A DNA stretch of 55,290 nt, taken from Pacificibacter marinus (GTDB lineage: Bacteria > Pseudomonadota > Alphaproteobacteria > Rhodobacterales > Rhodobacteraceae). A model generated the notes under the pieces. It had not been told where the DNA came from and made no database searches. It saw only the letters and a list, made by a program, of their open reading frames with translations. Both the position numbers and the translations under genes were made by a program. Position 1 is the stretch's first letter. Every line of letters begins with the position of its first letter. Shown piece by piece: positions 35,857 through 43,822 of the stretch. Location: assembly GCF_018860505.1 (NCBI RefSeq), contig NZ_JAHKPU010000045.1, positions 559 through 55,848 of the forward strand. The letters run 5' to 3'.

Positions 35857-36930
35857 ATGACGCCAATTCTGATTGGTTGCAACGGTCGCGGAGCGCAAGC
35901 CTCTACGCCCGAGCGGCCTGTTGCATTCACTGAGCCATCACTTTCAGACCAGTTTCAAATGGTTGCGCAAGCAGGTGTGTTCGACTTTTTTGATCGCTTA
36001 CCTCTTGAGCATGAGGTTGATGCTTTTCTTGATTTAAAAGAGGCAAACGCCTTGCCTGTATATACGGCAAGCGGTGTTTATGAGCTGGGTGAGGGTTATC
36101 TTCCTGCTTTGCGCGCCAATATGGAACGCGCGGTTCAGGTTGGTGCGAAGTTCCACAATATGATGGTCTATAGCTGGCACGGCGAAAAGCGTTGGGTCAC
36201 GGATGATGAGGTCATTCGCGCTTGGCTTGATGCGTGGGAACTGGGGCAGGAGCTTGGGATAGAGCCCTGCTTCGAGTTGCATGTGAATATGTGGAGCGAA
36301 GATCCGCGCCGCGTCTCGATTGTGGCCGAAGCGTCGGACAAGCAGGGCGTGCCGTTTAATTTGACGCTCGATTATTCTCACATGCTGTTCAAAATGGGCG
36401 ATGACGCTGAATTAGAGGTGTCTGGCATTCGCGAAGATGTGGCAGCGGGGCGTGTGGTTCTTGATCCTTACGAGTCTAAAAATTTGGTGGATCAATGGCT
36501 GGATGCTGGACTCGTGCGGTGGTTTCAGTTGCGTTCTGTGACGCCGTCTGGGCCGCGTAATCTGTGGTCTAAGCATGACAGGTCTAATGGGGCGGCAGGC
36601 GTGCCCGATGATCCACATCAACGAAAACGCGATGGGGAACATGGGCGTGCGATCCTTTATCCCTTTACACGACCGGCGTCGGGGGAATGGCATTCACCTT
36701 GGGAAGCATGGCGGTTGGAGCCGTGTAAGCATGTGGCCCGCAAAGTGTTGAAATACCACGCGGATCATCCTGACAGCCGTTTGGCGGTGATCACAACTGA
36801 AATGATCAATCTGACAGACTATGGCGACGGTGCGCGGTTTTCGTTGATTGATCAAAATGCTGCAATTGCGCAGTTTTTGCGTGACGAAATGATGGCGCTG
36901 GGCGTGCCGCAAGGTGGGTCAAATGGTTGA
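35857..36930 (+). CDS. Xylose-isomerase-like TIM-barrel protein of unknown function
   Basis: 357 residues. Barrel-type metal-binding stretches are seen in FELHVNMWSED, LTLDYSHMLF and AVITTEMINL, giving Glu/His/Asp/Glu candidates as in sugar isomerases and endonuclease IV relatives. I do not recognise a characterised close family. It is placed between an oxygenase and its reductase, overlapping the reductase gene by eight bases, so it probably acts on the oxygenase product or a ring-opened intermediate. There is no signal peptide, so it is cytoplasmic. Confidence 0.65.
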   Translation: MTPILIGCNGRGAQASTPERPVAFTEPSLSDQFQMVAQAGVFDFFDRLPLEHEVDAFLDLKEANALPVYTASGVYELGEGYLPALRANMERAVQVGAKFHNMMVYSWHGEKRWVTDDEVIRAWLDAWELGQELGIEPCFELHVNMWSEDPRRVSIVAEASDKQGVPFNLTLDYSHMLFKMGDDAELEVSGIREDVAAGRVVLDPYESKNLVDQWLDAGLVRWFQLRSVTPSGPRNLWSKHDRSNGAAGVPDDPHQRKRDGEHGRAILYPFTRPASGEWHSPWEAWRLEPCKHVARKVLKYHADHPDSRLAVITTEMINLTDYGDGARFSLIDQNAAIAQFLRDEMMALGVPQGGSNG

Positions 36931-37981
36931 TGCTCCTATGATGCTGGAAGTCGTGGACCGTGTTCAGGAAAGTCGAGATGTGATTTCGTTGCACTTTAAG
37001 GTCGTGGGGGGCGTATTTCAGCCATTTGAGGCTGGGCAACATTTGCCGTTGCGGCTGGATTTGCCAGAGCGCAAAATTGCAACCTATACGATTTCCTCTG
37101 ATCCAGCGGATCACAGCGGTTATCGTATCAGTGTTAAGCTAGAGGCTAGTGGTAAAGGTGGATCGCGCTTTTTACATGAGCAGGCGCAGGTCGGTACGCG
37201 TCTGGCGGCGGAAAAGCCGCGTGGCGGGTTTGTGCTGGCGGACGATGCGCGTCCGGTGCTCTTGCTCACTGGCGGGATCGGGATAACACCGGCGCTTGCG
37301 ATGCTTTCTGTGCTGGCGCGCCAGCCTGCTCGACCGGTGTATTTTGTACATGCCTGTTTGGATGCGACGCAGCACGGTTTCGCCGAGGAGCTTGCTGAGG
37401 TCATCGCGGAAGCGGCGCATATTCGCAGCTATACCGTCTTTGCAGAAGGGGATGAAGGCGACCTGTCGTCTGGCCGTTGTCAAGAAATTGGTCTTTTAGG
37501 ACGAGACAGCTTACGTAAATTGCTGCCGCTTGATGCCTACCATGTCTATCTTTGCGGCCCCAGTGGTTTCATGACCGCGATGCGTGAGGCTTTGTGTGAC
37601 CTTGGCGTGCCTGATAGTGAGATAAAGCAGGAAGCTTTTGGAGGCTCTCCTGTGGCTGCTATAAAAAAAGTCATGCACTCTGTTACGTCTCAATTACCTG
37701 TTTCTGAAGTTGGGAGTGCGGGGCAGGGACCTATCGTTCGCTTCGTAAAATCTGGTATTGAGGTGGCTTGGGATGGTTCGAGTGAAAACCTTTTAGAGCT
37801 TGCTGAAGCTCAAGGGCTTGCTCCCAATTTTGAATGTAGATCTGGAATATGTGGTTCGTGCGCCTGCCGTAAGGTATCGGGAAGTGTTGCGTATACGGAA
37901 GACTTGATCGATTCGCCTGAAGAGGGAGATGTCTTCATTTGTTGCTCTGTGCCAGAGGGAAATGTCGAAATCGATCTGTAA
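36923..37981 (+). CDS. VanB-like oxygenase reductase (flavin plus plant-type ferredoxin)
   Basis: 352 residues from the ATG at 36923, with a GGTGG site upstream; a GTG at 36914 is an alternative. The N-terminal ferredoxin-reductase flavin domain (ATYTISSDPAD) is followed by an NAD domain (VLLLTGGIGITPALAMLSVL, YHVYLCGPSGFM) and a C-terminal [2Fe-2S] domain (FECRSGICGSCACRK, ICCSVPEG). It passes electrons from NADH to the Rieske oxygenase. The class matches phthalate dioxygenase reductase and VanB. Confidence 0.92.
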   Translation: MVDAPMMLEVVDRVQESRDVISLHFKVVGGVFQPFEAGQHLPLRLDLPERKIATYTISSDPADHSGYRISVKLEASGKGGSRFLHEQAQVGTRLAAEKPRGGFVLADDARPVLLLTGGIGITPALAMLSVLARQPARPVYFVHACLDATQHGFAEELAEVIAEAAHIRSYTVFAEGDEGDLSSGRCQEIGLLGRDSLRKLLPLDAYHVYLCGPSGFMTAMREALCDLGVPDSEIKQEAFGGSPVAAIKKVMHSVTSQLPVSEVGSAGQGPIVRFVKSGIEVAWDGSSENLLELAEAQGLAPNFECRSGICGSCACRKVSGSVAYTEDLIDSPEEGDVFICCSVPEGNVEIDL

Positions 37982-38056
37982 GCATTCGAACTTCAAACCA
38001 GCAGGCCTTGCCTAAAAAATAGGCGCTTCTGGGGCGTAATCGGGTGTGATGAAGAG

Positions 38057-38092
38057 AAATTATTCGGTTGAATAATTTATTTCTATACAAAC
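38057..38092. promoter_or_regulatory. Two adjacent nic-type operators upstream of tctC
   Basis: The 303-base gap before tctC contains the arms AAATTATTC (38057-38065) and GAATAATTT (38070-38078), the same half-sites and 4-nt spacing as the TetR-gene operator. Directly adjoining, ATTTCTATACAAAC (38079-38092) is the reverse complement of the shared nic 14-mer. The rest of the gap shows no gene. Confidence 0.6.
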
Positions 38093-38284
38093 AAGTTTTA
38101 GTCAGCTTTTCTAACCAAACAACGGAGCAAAGACCCGAAAAAAGGGCTGAGAACTCCGCAGTGAAATGCACTGCCTTCAAGGCTGATATCTTGAAAATAA
38201 ATTCGCGGCCCGCGTTCGGTGGGCTGTGCGCGGATAGGCTGTGTCTATCTATCAACGCTCAACATCAAAACGAACAGGGAAGTC

Positions 38285-39271
38285 ATGAAAAAACGTAACC
38301 TCTTTACCTCAGCCCTTTGCTTGGCCACATTTGCAGCTCTGCCATTTCAGGCTGCATTCGCAGATGATGCCTACCCCAACAAACCGATTCACGTCACTGT
38401 GGTTTGGCCTGCTGGTGGTGGTCATGACCTTGTTGGTCGTCTGATCGGGCACGAACTTTCAACCATCATGGACACAGCTGTCGTCGTAGACAACGTCACC
38501 GGCGCTGGCGGTTCTACTGGTATCCGTCACATCGCCAAAGCCGACCCCGATGGTTACACCATTGGCGTGATGGGGCTGCATGCGGTGTCGCAATCATTCA
38601 TGAATACAAGTGCGCCACAGCTCGATGGGCTTGATCCGCTGGCCTATGTCAGTGACGAACCGGGCGCTCTTCAGATTGCAGCAGATACTGGCATCGACAC
38701 GCTGGAAGCCTATGTCGCAGCCATGAAAGAAGACCCAATGGGGCTGATGAATGGCAATGACCCACAGGGTGGTAACTCTTTCGTCTTTGCTGAAGTGATT
38801 CCACAAGCCTTGGGCACCGATATGATGCGCTTGCCTTATCCGGGTCATGCGCCAACAGTGACCGCGCTGTTAACCGGCGAAGTGCAAACCGCGACGCTGC
38901 CGATCCCACCGATCCTAGAACATGCGCTCGCTGGCACAATCAACGTGCTTGGTGTTGCTTCTGAGACGCGTCACCCGCAGTTGCCTGATGTGCCGACGTT
39001 CAAAGAACAAGGTTACGATGTGGTTGTGAATGACTTTGTCATGCTGGTTGGGCCGGTTGGTATCCCTACTGATATTCGCGCAAAGCTGGAAGCCGGACTT
39101 CTGGCAGCAGTCAATAGCGAAGGTTTCGTTGCGGCAGCAAAGAAAAGCGGCATGGTGTTGCGCCCACTTGGTGCGACCGATGCCGCTGCTGAACTCGCTA
39201 TGCAGCAAGAGCTTGTTTATCCGCTGCTGGAAAACGCTGGACTTGTTGCGCCGGAACTCAAACGCGACTGA
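38285..39271 (+). CDS. tctC: Tripartite tricarboxylate transporter binding protein
   Basis: 328 residues from the ATG at 38285, with CAGGGAAG upstream. A signal peptide (LFTSALCLATFAALPFQAAFAD) is followed by a TctC/Bug-type periplasmic domain (YPNKPIHVTVVWPAGGGHDLVGRLIGHELS, VVDNVTGAGGSTGIRHIAKADPDGYTIG). Bug proteins bind carboxylates including aromatic and pyridine acids. It feeds TctAB encoded next. Promoter sites shared with nic genes suggest a pyridine carboxylate ligand. Confidence 0.93.
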   Translation: MKKRNLFTSALCLATFAALPFQAAFADDAYPNKPIHVTVVWPAGGGHDLVGRLIGHELSTIMDTAVVVDNVTGAGGSTGIRHIAKADPDGYTIGVMGLHAVSQSFMNTSAPQLDGLDPLAYVSDEPGALQIAADTGIDTLEAYVAAMKEDPMGLMNGNDPQGGNSFVFAEVIPQALGTDMMRLPYPGHAPTVTALLTGEVQTATLPIPPILEHALAGTINVLGVASETRHPQLPDVPTFKEQGYDVVVNDFVMLVGPVGIPTDIRAKLEAGLLAAVNSEGFVAAAKKSGMVLRPLGATDAAAELAMQQELVYPLLENAGLVAPELKRD

Positions 39272-39340
39272 AGCTAACAACGGGCGGGCCTTTGTGTGAG
39301 GTCCGCCGACATATTTCAAGGTATACCCTAGGAGCCAGAC

Positions 39341-39856
39341 ATGACACCTCCCATTGATGGATCGGCGCGCAAAACATTTGCGGCAGGATTGCTGTTTCTC
39401 TTCCTCGCAGGTGGCGGTTATCTTTTGTTGACAGACAGTCAAGGCATGTATTCGAACACGCCTATGCGGGGCGATCCGGGGCCGTTCTTTTTGTCGTCTT
39501 TGTGTCTTGGATGTCTGGCTGTGGCTGGGGGTATTCTGTCTTTGATCGGGTTGCTGGGGTTGCGAGGCCAAGGTGCCAGCTTTGTGCCAACACATCAATT
39601 CATTGAGGGTGTGCGATCTTGGGGGCTGCCGATTGGTTTTGTTGTCTCTTTGCTCGCGATGCCAACGGCCATTGAAGGGCTGGGGACGATGTTGGCTGTT
39701 GTCCTGTTTTCCTCGATCTGGATTTACGTGTTGCTGTCTAACTTGCGGGGACATGCGGTGCGACATGCTATTGAAGCACTCATTTTCGGAGCGGGCGCTG
39801 CGCTGTTCATCCAATTGATTTTTGTGCGTCTTTTGACGCTTCCACTGCCAGTTTGA
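39341..39856 (+). CDS. tctB: Tripartite tricarboxylate transporter small membrane subunit
   Basis: 171 residues with four hydrophobic segments in the TctB arrangement (AAGLLFLFLAGGGYLLL, PFFLSSLCLGCLAVAGGILSLIGL and two more). It lies between tctC and tctA, the standard gene order. AGGAGCC precedes the ATG. Confidence 0.87.
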   Translation: MTPPIDGSARKTFAAGLLFLFLAGGGYLLLTDSQGMYSNTPMRGDPGPFFLSSLCLGCLAVAGGILSLIGLLGLRGQGASFVPTHQFIEGVRSWGLPIGFVVSLLAMPTAIEGLGTMLAVVLFSSIWIYVLLSNLRGHAVRHAIEALIFGAGAALFIQLIFVRLLTLPLPV

Positions 39857-39869
39857 TCGGGGATATTAC

Positions 39870-41360
39870 ATGCTGCTTACCTCTTTTATCGACGTATTGC
39901 TCGGATATCTATCTAGCCCTCTGATGCTTGGTCTTGTCGTGCTTGGGACTGTTCTAGGTCTTGTGCTTGGGGCCATTCCTGGAATTTCATCAACGATGGC
40001 TTTGGCGATATTGATGCCCGTGACATTTACCATGGAACCAGGCGTCGCGATGCTGTTCTTGATCTCGGTGTTTATGTCGAGTGTCTATGGCGGGTCCATT
40101 TCTGCCATTTTGATGAAGCTGCCTGGTACGCCTGCGTCTATTTTTACGCAGATCGATGGTTACCCCATGGCGCAACAGGGGCGGGCAGGACATGCCTTGA
40201 ATTTTGCGCTAGTGTCCTCGACAATAGGCGGCATGATCGGTCTTGCGATGCTGGTTTTGCTTGCGCCGGTGCTGGCTGAGTTTGCCACCAATTTCCGCAG
40301 TCCAGAATTTGCCGCTGTTGCGCTTTTTGGTATTGTGATGCTGTCTTTTTCCTCAAATGGATCAACTCTGGTGGCCAGTGTTGTCGGATTTATTGGCGTC
40401 ATTTTGGGTATGGTTGGCTTTGATGCGCTGACAGATGCGCAACGCATGACACTTAATACGCCGATGTTACAATCGGGTTTGAATTTGGTGCCGATGATCA
40501 TTGGTCTGTTTGGTCTGGGTGAAATTTTGCAAAATTTGGTGGGCTTTGCGCAAACACCCAAGGTGCGGCCACAGATCGGCAAAGTGATGTTGCCACTGAA
40601 TGAACTGACGAGCCGTTGGAAAGTGATGCTGCGCGGTTCCGTTATCGGTACGTTTATCGGCGCTATCCCCGCGGCTGGTTCTGCGGTGGCGGTCTCTATC
40701 GCTTATGCGCAAGAACGGCGCTTGTCCAAGACGCCTGAGAAGTTCGGTACCGGTCATGCCGATGGGATTGTAGCGCCCGAAGCGGCTAACAGTGCCTCTG
40801 TTGGCGGCTCTCTTATTCCACTCATTGCTTTGGGGGTGCCGGGGGATACGATTACGGCCGTTCTGATGGGCGCATTGATGTTGCATGGCTTGACGCCGGG
40901 ACCGTTGCTGTTTGCTAACAATCCGACCTTTGTGGCTTGGATTTATGTATCGGTTCTTTTGGCGCTGATCGCGACGCTGGTGGTTGGTCTTGGCATGATC
41001 CGCGCGGCAGTGCTTGTGACGCGGATCCCTCCACAGTTGATGTATGTTTTTATCGCGGTGTTTTGTGTGATCGGCGCTTTCGCCATCCGCAATGACATGA
41101 ACGACGTCTACGTGATGATTGCCTTTGGCGTGGTGGGGTTTGTCTTTTCGCGATTGAGTTTGCCAGTAACGCCGATGGCCTTTGGTTTGATCCTTGGGCC
41201 AATCCTCGAAGAAAACTTACGGCGTAGCCTTATGATCAGTCGGGGGTCGTGGTCAATTTTTCTGGAGCGTCCGATTTCGGCAGTACTTATACTGATTTGC
41301 GTGTTTCTGATCTCAATACCGCTGCTGAAATGGAGTTGGGTTAAACTTAGAGCGTTGTGA
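39870..41360 (+). CDS. tctA: Tripartite tricarboxylate transporter large membrane subunit
   Basis: 496 residues, the usual TctA length, with about 12 membrane segments and the conserved GAIPGISSTMALAILMPVTF near the start and VPGDTITAVLMGALMLHGLTPGPLLF in the second half. It forms the transport channel with TctB. It is the last gene of the Rieske/TTT group. Confidence 0.94.
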   Translation: MLLTSFIDVLLGYLSSPLMLGLVVLGTVLGLVLGAIPGISSTMALAILMPVTFTMEPGVAMLFLISVFMSSVYGGSISAILMKLPGTPASIFTQIDGYPMAQQGRAGHALNFALVSSTIGGMIGLAMLVLLAPVLAEFATNFRSPEFAAVALFGIVMLSFSSNGSTLVASVVGFIGVILGMVGFDALTDAQRMTLNTPMLQSGLNLVPMIIGLFGLGEILQNLVGFAQTPKVRPQIGKVMLPLNELTSRWKVMLRGSVIGTFIGAIPAAGSAVAVSIAYAQERRLSKTPEKFGTGHADGIVAPEAANSASVGGSLIPLIALGVPGDTITAVLMGALMLHGLTPGPLLFANNPTFVAWIYVSVLLALIATLVVGLGMIRAAVLVTRIPPQLMYVFIAVFCVIGAFAIRNDMNDVYVMIAFGVVGFVFSRLSLPVTPMAFGLILGPILEENLRRSLMISRGSWSIFLERPISAVLILICVFLISIPLLKWSWVKLRAL

Positions 41361-41675
41361 TGGGGCGTTTTATTCAGGCTCTATCGCAGGGTTTGTGGTG
41401 CGACCCTATTTTGTGCTTTTTGATATAGGTTCTCCCGAGCGTCACCTGCGCTAAGGACTTGAGATAAGATCAATACCCCAATGGCAAACAATGTGTTGGG
41501 ATATTGACCCCACAATTGACCTGATCACCGTTCCGTTGTGCGGGGGTGTGTCAGCCCCTCTCGGCAGATTGCTTTGCAATCGCCTGCCGGACAATCAATC
41601 ACACAAACGAGCCAGAGCCTCCATTACTCAAGCCGCCCTGATGTCCCATTTTATATGACGAGGGACATAACGCTC
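41361..41675. other. Intergenic region between tctA and the polysaccharide locus, with hairpins
   Basis: No gene was seen. AGGGT (41388-41392) and ACCCT (41403-41407), followed by a T-rich tract, may terminate tctA. A nested hairpin lies at 41562-41589, with outer arms CGGCA and TGCCG, inner arms GATTGC and GCAATC, a 3-nt loop and a 3-nt bulge. This compact shape is typical of dispersed palindromic repeats or a terminator of the leftward operon. Confidence 0.45.
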
Positions 41676-42458
41676 TTATCGGCACAAAAGAGCATTTAAT
41701 TCAACGATCACTTTGGACAAGTCTAAGGTTTCTTGAGGTTCACCCAAAACCTCGCTTATGGCTGCGCGGGTCATGCCCCCAATAATGCCATCAATTGGCC
41801 CGGGGTCCGCCCCCGCGAGCGTCAGTAACCGTTGCACCGTAAATCCAGGTGTTCCCTCAGGAATTGCAGCAAGACCACAAGGGTCTGTAACGGCCTTTTC
41901 TATATCCTCACCTTGGGGTCGCACGGCCTCAATCTCTGTGGCCTCCTGTTCAGTGTCTTGCTGCTCAATAGCTTCGGATTCGTCCTCTACATCAGAGATC
42001 GCAAGCGGTTGCGTCAACGCATGAGTTTGCCCTTCCGTGTTTACGGCCCGCTCAGAAAGGGAGAGTTTTTGCTCAACGGCTTCTGCCGACAAATTTGGAT
42101 CGCGCAAACAGGATGCAAGCAGGTCTGCTATGTTGATGGTGCCTTCGTTTGGATTGCCTGCAACATTACGATGGCAGACTTCATCCACACATGTGATGGC
42201 GATAGACCAATCTGGCTCTGATTTCGATTCAGCCAATACGGCCTCATCGTTGGCAAAAATTTGGTAGAAATACCCAAAGATAAACCCTTCTTGCCAAAGG
42301 CCCGGAAAATTTGGAGACGGGACATCAACATGCCGTGTTTCAACCGATGTGGCACCAGGGAAAGCCCTATCCATCGCAGGTCCTACGCATGTTTCAGCGG
42401 TCACAGGCTGGATTTGTAACATTAGGGCGCACAGAATGGATGGTGCTATCTGTTTCAC
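41676..42458 (-). CDS. Secreted protein with unrecognised N-terminal domain and peptidoglycan-binding-like C-terminus
   Basis: 260 residues with a signal peptide (about 1-21). Residues about 36-120 contain VDVPSP at 44-49, then QEGFIFGYFYQIFANDEA and a cysteine pair, and resemble the N-terminal domain of the outer-membrane protein at 53296-54804. An acidic, Glu-rich linker (about 150-190) follows. The last 65 residues (GTPGFTVQRLLTLAGADPGPIDGIIGGMTRAAISEVLG) look like a PG_binding_1 repeat. Last gene of the leftward polysaccharide operon, overlapping its neighbour by four bases. Function unknown; a periplasmic anchor or partner of the exporter is plausible. Confidence 0.7.
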   Translation of the reverse strand: MKQIAPSILCALMLQIQPVTAETCVGPAMDRAFPGATSVETRHVDVPSPNFPGLWQEGFIFGYFYQIFANDEAVLAESKSEPDWSIAITCVDEVCHRNVAGNPNEGTINIADLLASCLRDPNLSAEAVEQKLSLSERAVNTEGQTHALTQPLAISDVEDESEAIEQQDTEQEATEIEAVRPQGEDIEKAVTDPCGLAAIPEGTPGFTVQRLLTLAGADPGPIDGIIGGMTRAAISEVLGEPQETLDLSKVIVELNALLCR

Positions 42459-43822
42459 TGCGCGCTCCGGATCAACGGCCCAAACGCACGGAAAGCCAAT
42501 GCCGCGAGGACGACAGCATTCGTATTTGTGGTTACAGATCCATTGATCGAGCCATCCGCTTCATAAAGACCTTCCGGCCAGCCACGATCAGGATCACCCA
42601 GTGGCGCAAGGGCCGTCACCAATTCTTTCGCATATTCCGTTCCAAACAATGCATACCATGCAAAAGCAGTCTTGGTTGTCACTGTGCGTTTGCTATCCAG
42701 TCGATCACCTTGGAAGGTCATAACAGCCCAAGGCGCCCCCCCGCCCCAGACAGAGGAATAGACAAAATATGGTGCTTCATCGAGATGAGATTCACTGACT
42801 GCCGTCAAAATTCCAGTCTCAGTGTAGCGCGCTTCCTGTGCCTTATAGATCGCAGTCGCAAAACGATGCGACCGTGCATCAAAGCCAAATTCCAAGCCGT
42901 CGAAGACATAGGGTTCACTCACAACAAAAGCGGGCGTTACGTTGCGATGAAGTCGATCATCTACGGGGATTGGCTGCCCCAAGACATCTTTGATCATGAG
43001 ATGTTCTTCCGCATCATAGGCGCGATACATATCAAAGCCAAAAAGCATCATCGCCTTGGCCGCATATTGCCCGTAGCCCACACGGCCTTCTTGATCCCGA
43101 CGCAACATGTCATCTGACAAATTCCCGCCAATCAGCTGACCATCTTCAACCATCTGAGACAGATCCCAATAATCTAAGAGCGCGTTCACTTGTGGAGCGA
43201 GTTCAGGATAATGCTGCGTGATTTGAGCTAAAGTTCCGACCAACCGCGCGATGTCCAAAGCAGACCAGCCCAGCCCGCGTTCCACAGGTTTATTGGCGTA
43301 ATTGACCAGTTCCGCCGTTTGTACATTGTAAGCTTTGTTGGGTAAAATGTCGTCAAACAGCCGTATTTTGGTCAGCGTATCCAAAGTCAGAGAGAGCCGC
43401 GACTTTGCCTCTTGCTCATCAATAAGCCCCAATAGGTTCGCTGAAATGACGGCCACAAAATACGACCCTGTTTCCCACATCGTGGTGGAGGGGTATTTAT
43501 CGGCTGAGTTCACAAGCCCTGTTTCGGGATGCGTGTTGTTCTCAAAATAACGCCAAGCAATCTGGGCGTAAGCGAGATCATCCTGTGACGTTTCCCCCAC
43601 AATCGCGAGTGACAAGGGTGTGATGTCATCAAAGGCTGCCATGGGGGAGGCATCAGTTAATTCCACGGCGGGCTTTTCATTAGACTTCAATTTCATGGCC
43701 TGTGCATCAGTGTTTTTCGCGATTATATTTTCCAATCCTATGACCATGACCAGGCCAACGGCTAAGGCCCCCAGAAAGATGATGTGGCTTCTTGCCTTTA
43801 TTAAGTTTTCACGAAAACTCAT
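42455..43822 (-). CDS. DUF3131 protein, membrane-anchored
   Basis: 455 residues. An N-terminal membrane segment (HIIFLGALAVGLVMVIGL) is followed by a DUF3131 domain: AYAQIAWRYFENNTHPETGLVNSADKYPSTTMWETGSYF, LPNKAYNVQTAELVNYA and GWSALDIARLV. It is a paralogue of the larger protein at 46799-48532. DUF3131 resembles glucoamylase-type alpha/alpha barrels and occurs beside polysaccharide synthases, so a periplasmic glycan-modifying role is inferred. It overlaps both neighbouring genes by four bases. Confidence 0.8.
   Translation of the reverse strand: MSFRENLIKARSHIIFLGALAVGLVMVIGLENIIAKNTDAQAMKLKSNEKPAVELTDASPMAAFDDITPLSLAIVGETSQDDLAYAQIAWRYFENNTHPETGLVNSADKYPSTTMWETGSYFVAVISANLLGLIDEQEAKSRLSLTLDTLTKIRLFDDILPNKAYNVQTAELVNYANKPVERGLGWSALDIARLVGTLAQITQHYPELAPQVNALLDYWDLSQMVEDGQLIGGNLSDDMLRRDQEGRVGYGQYAAKAMMLFGFDMYRAYDAEEHLMIKDVLGQPIPVDDRLHRNVTPAFVVSEPYVFDGLEFGFDARSHRFATAIYKAQEARYTETGILTAVSESHLDEAPYFVYSSVWGGGAPWAVMTFQGDRLDSKRTVTTKTAFAWYALFGTEYAKELVTALAPLGDPDRGWPEGLYEADGSINGSVTTNTNAVVLAALAFRAFGPLIRSAQ

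Noticed and set aside
38915-39814. Minus-strand frame of 299 codons opposite tctC and tctB
   Set aside because: It crosses two well-supported transporter genes, is rich in Gln, Arg and His, and has no domain.
42311-43117. Plus-strand frame of 268 codons opposite the DUF3131 gene
   Set aside because: It is antisense to an operon with 4-base overlaps on both sides, and has no ribosome binding site or family resemblance.
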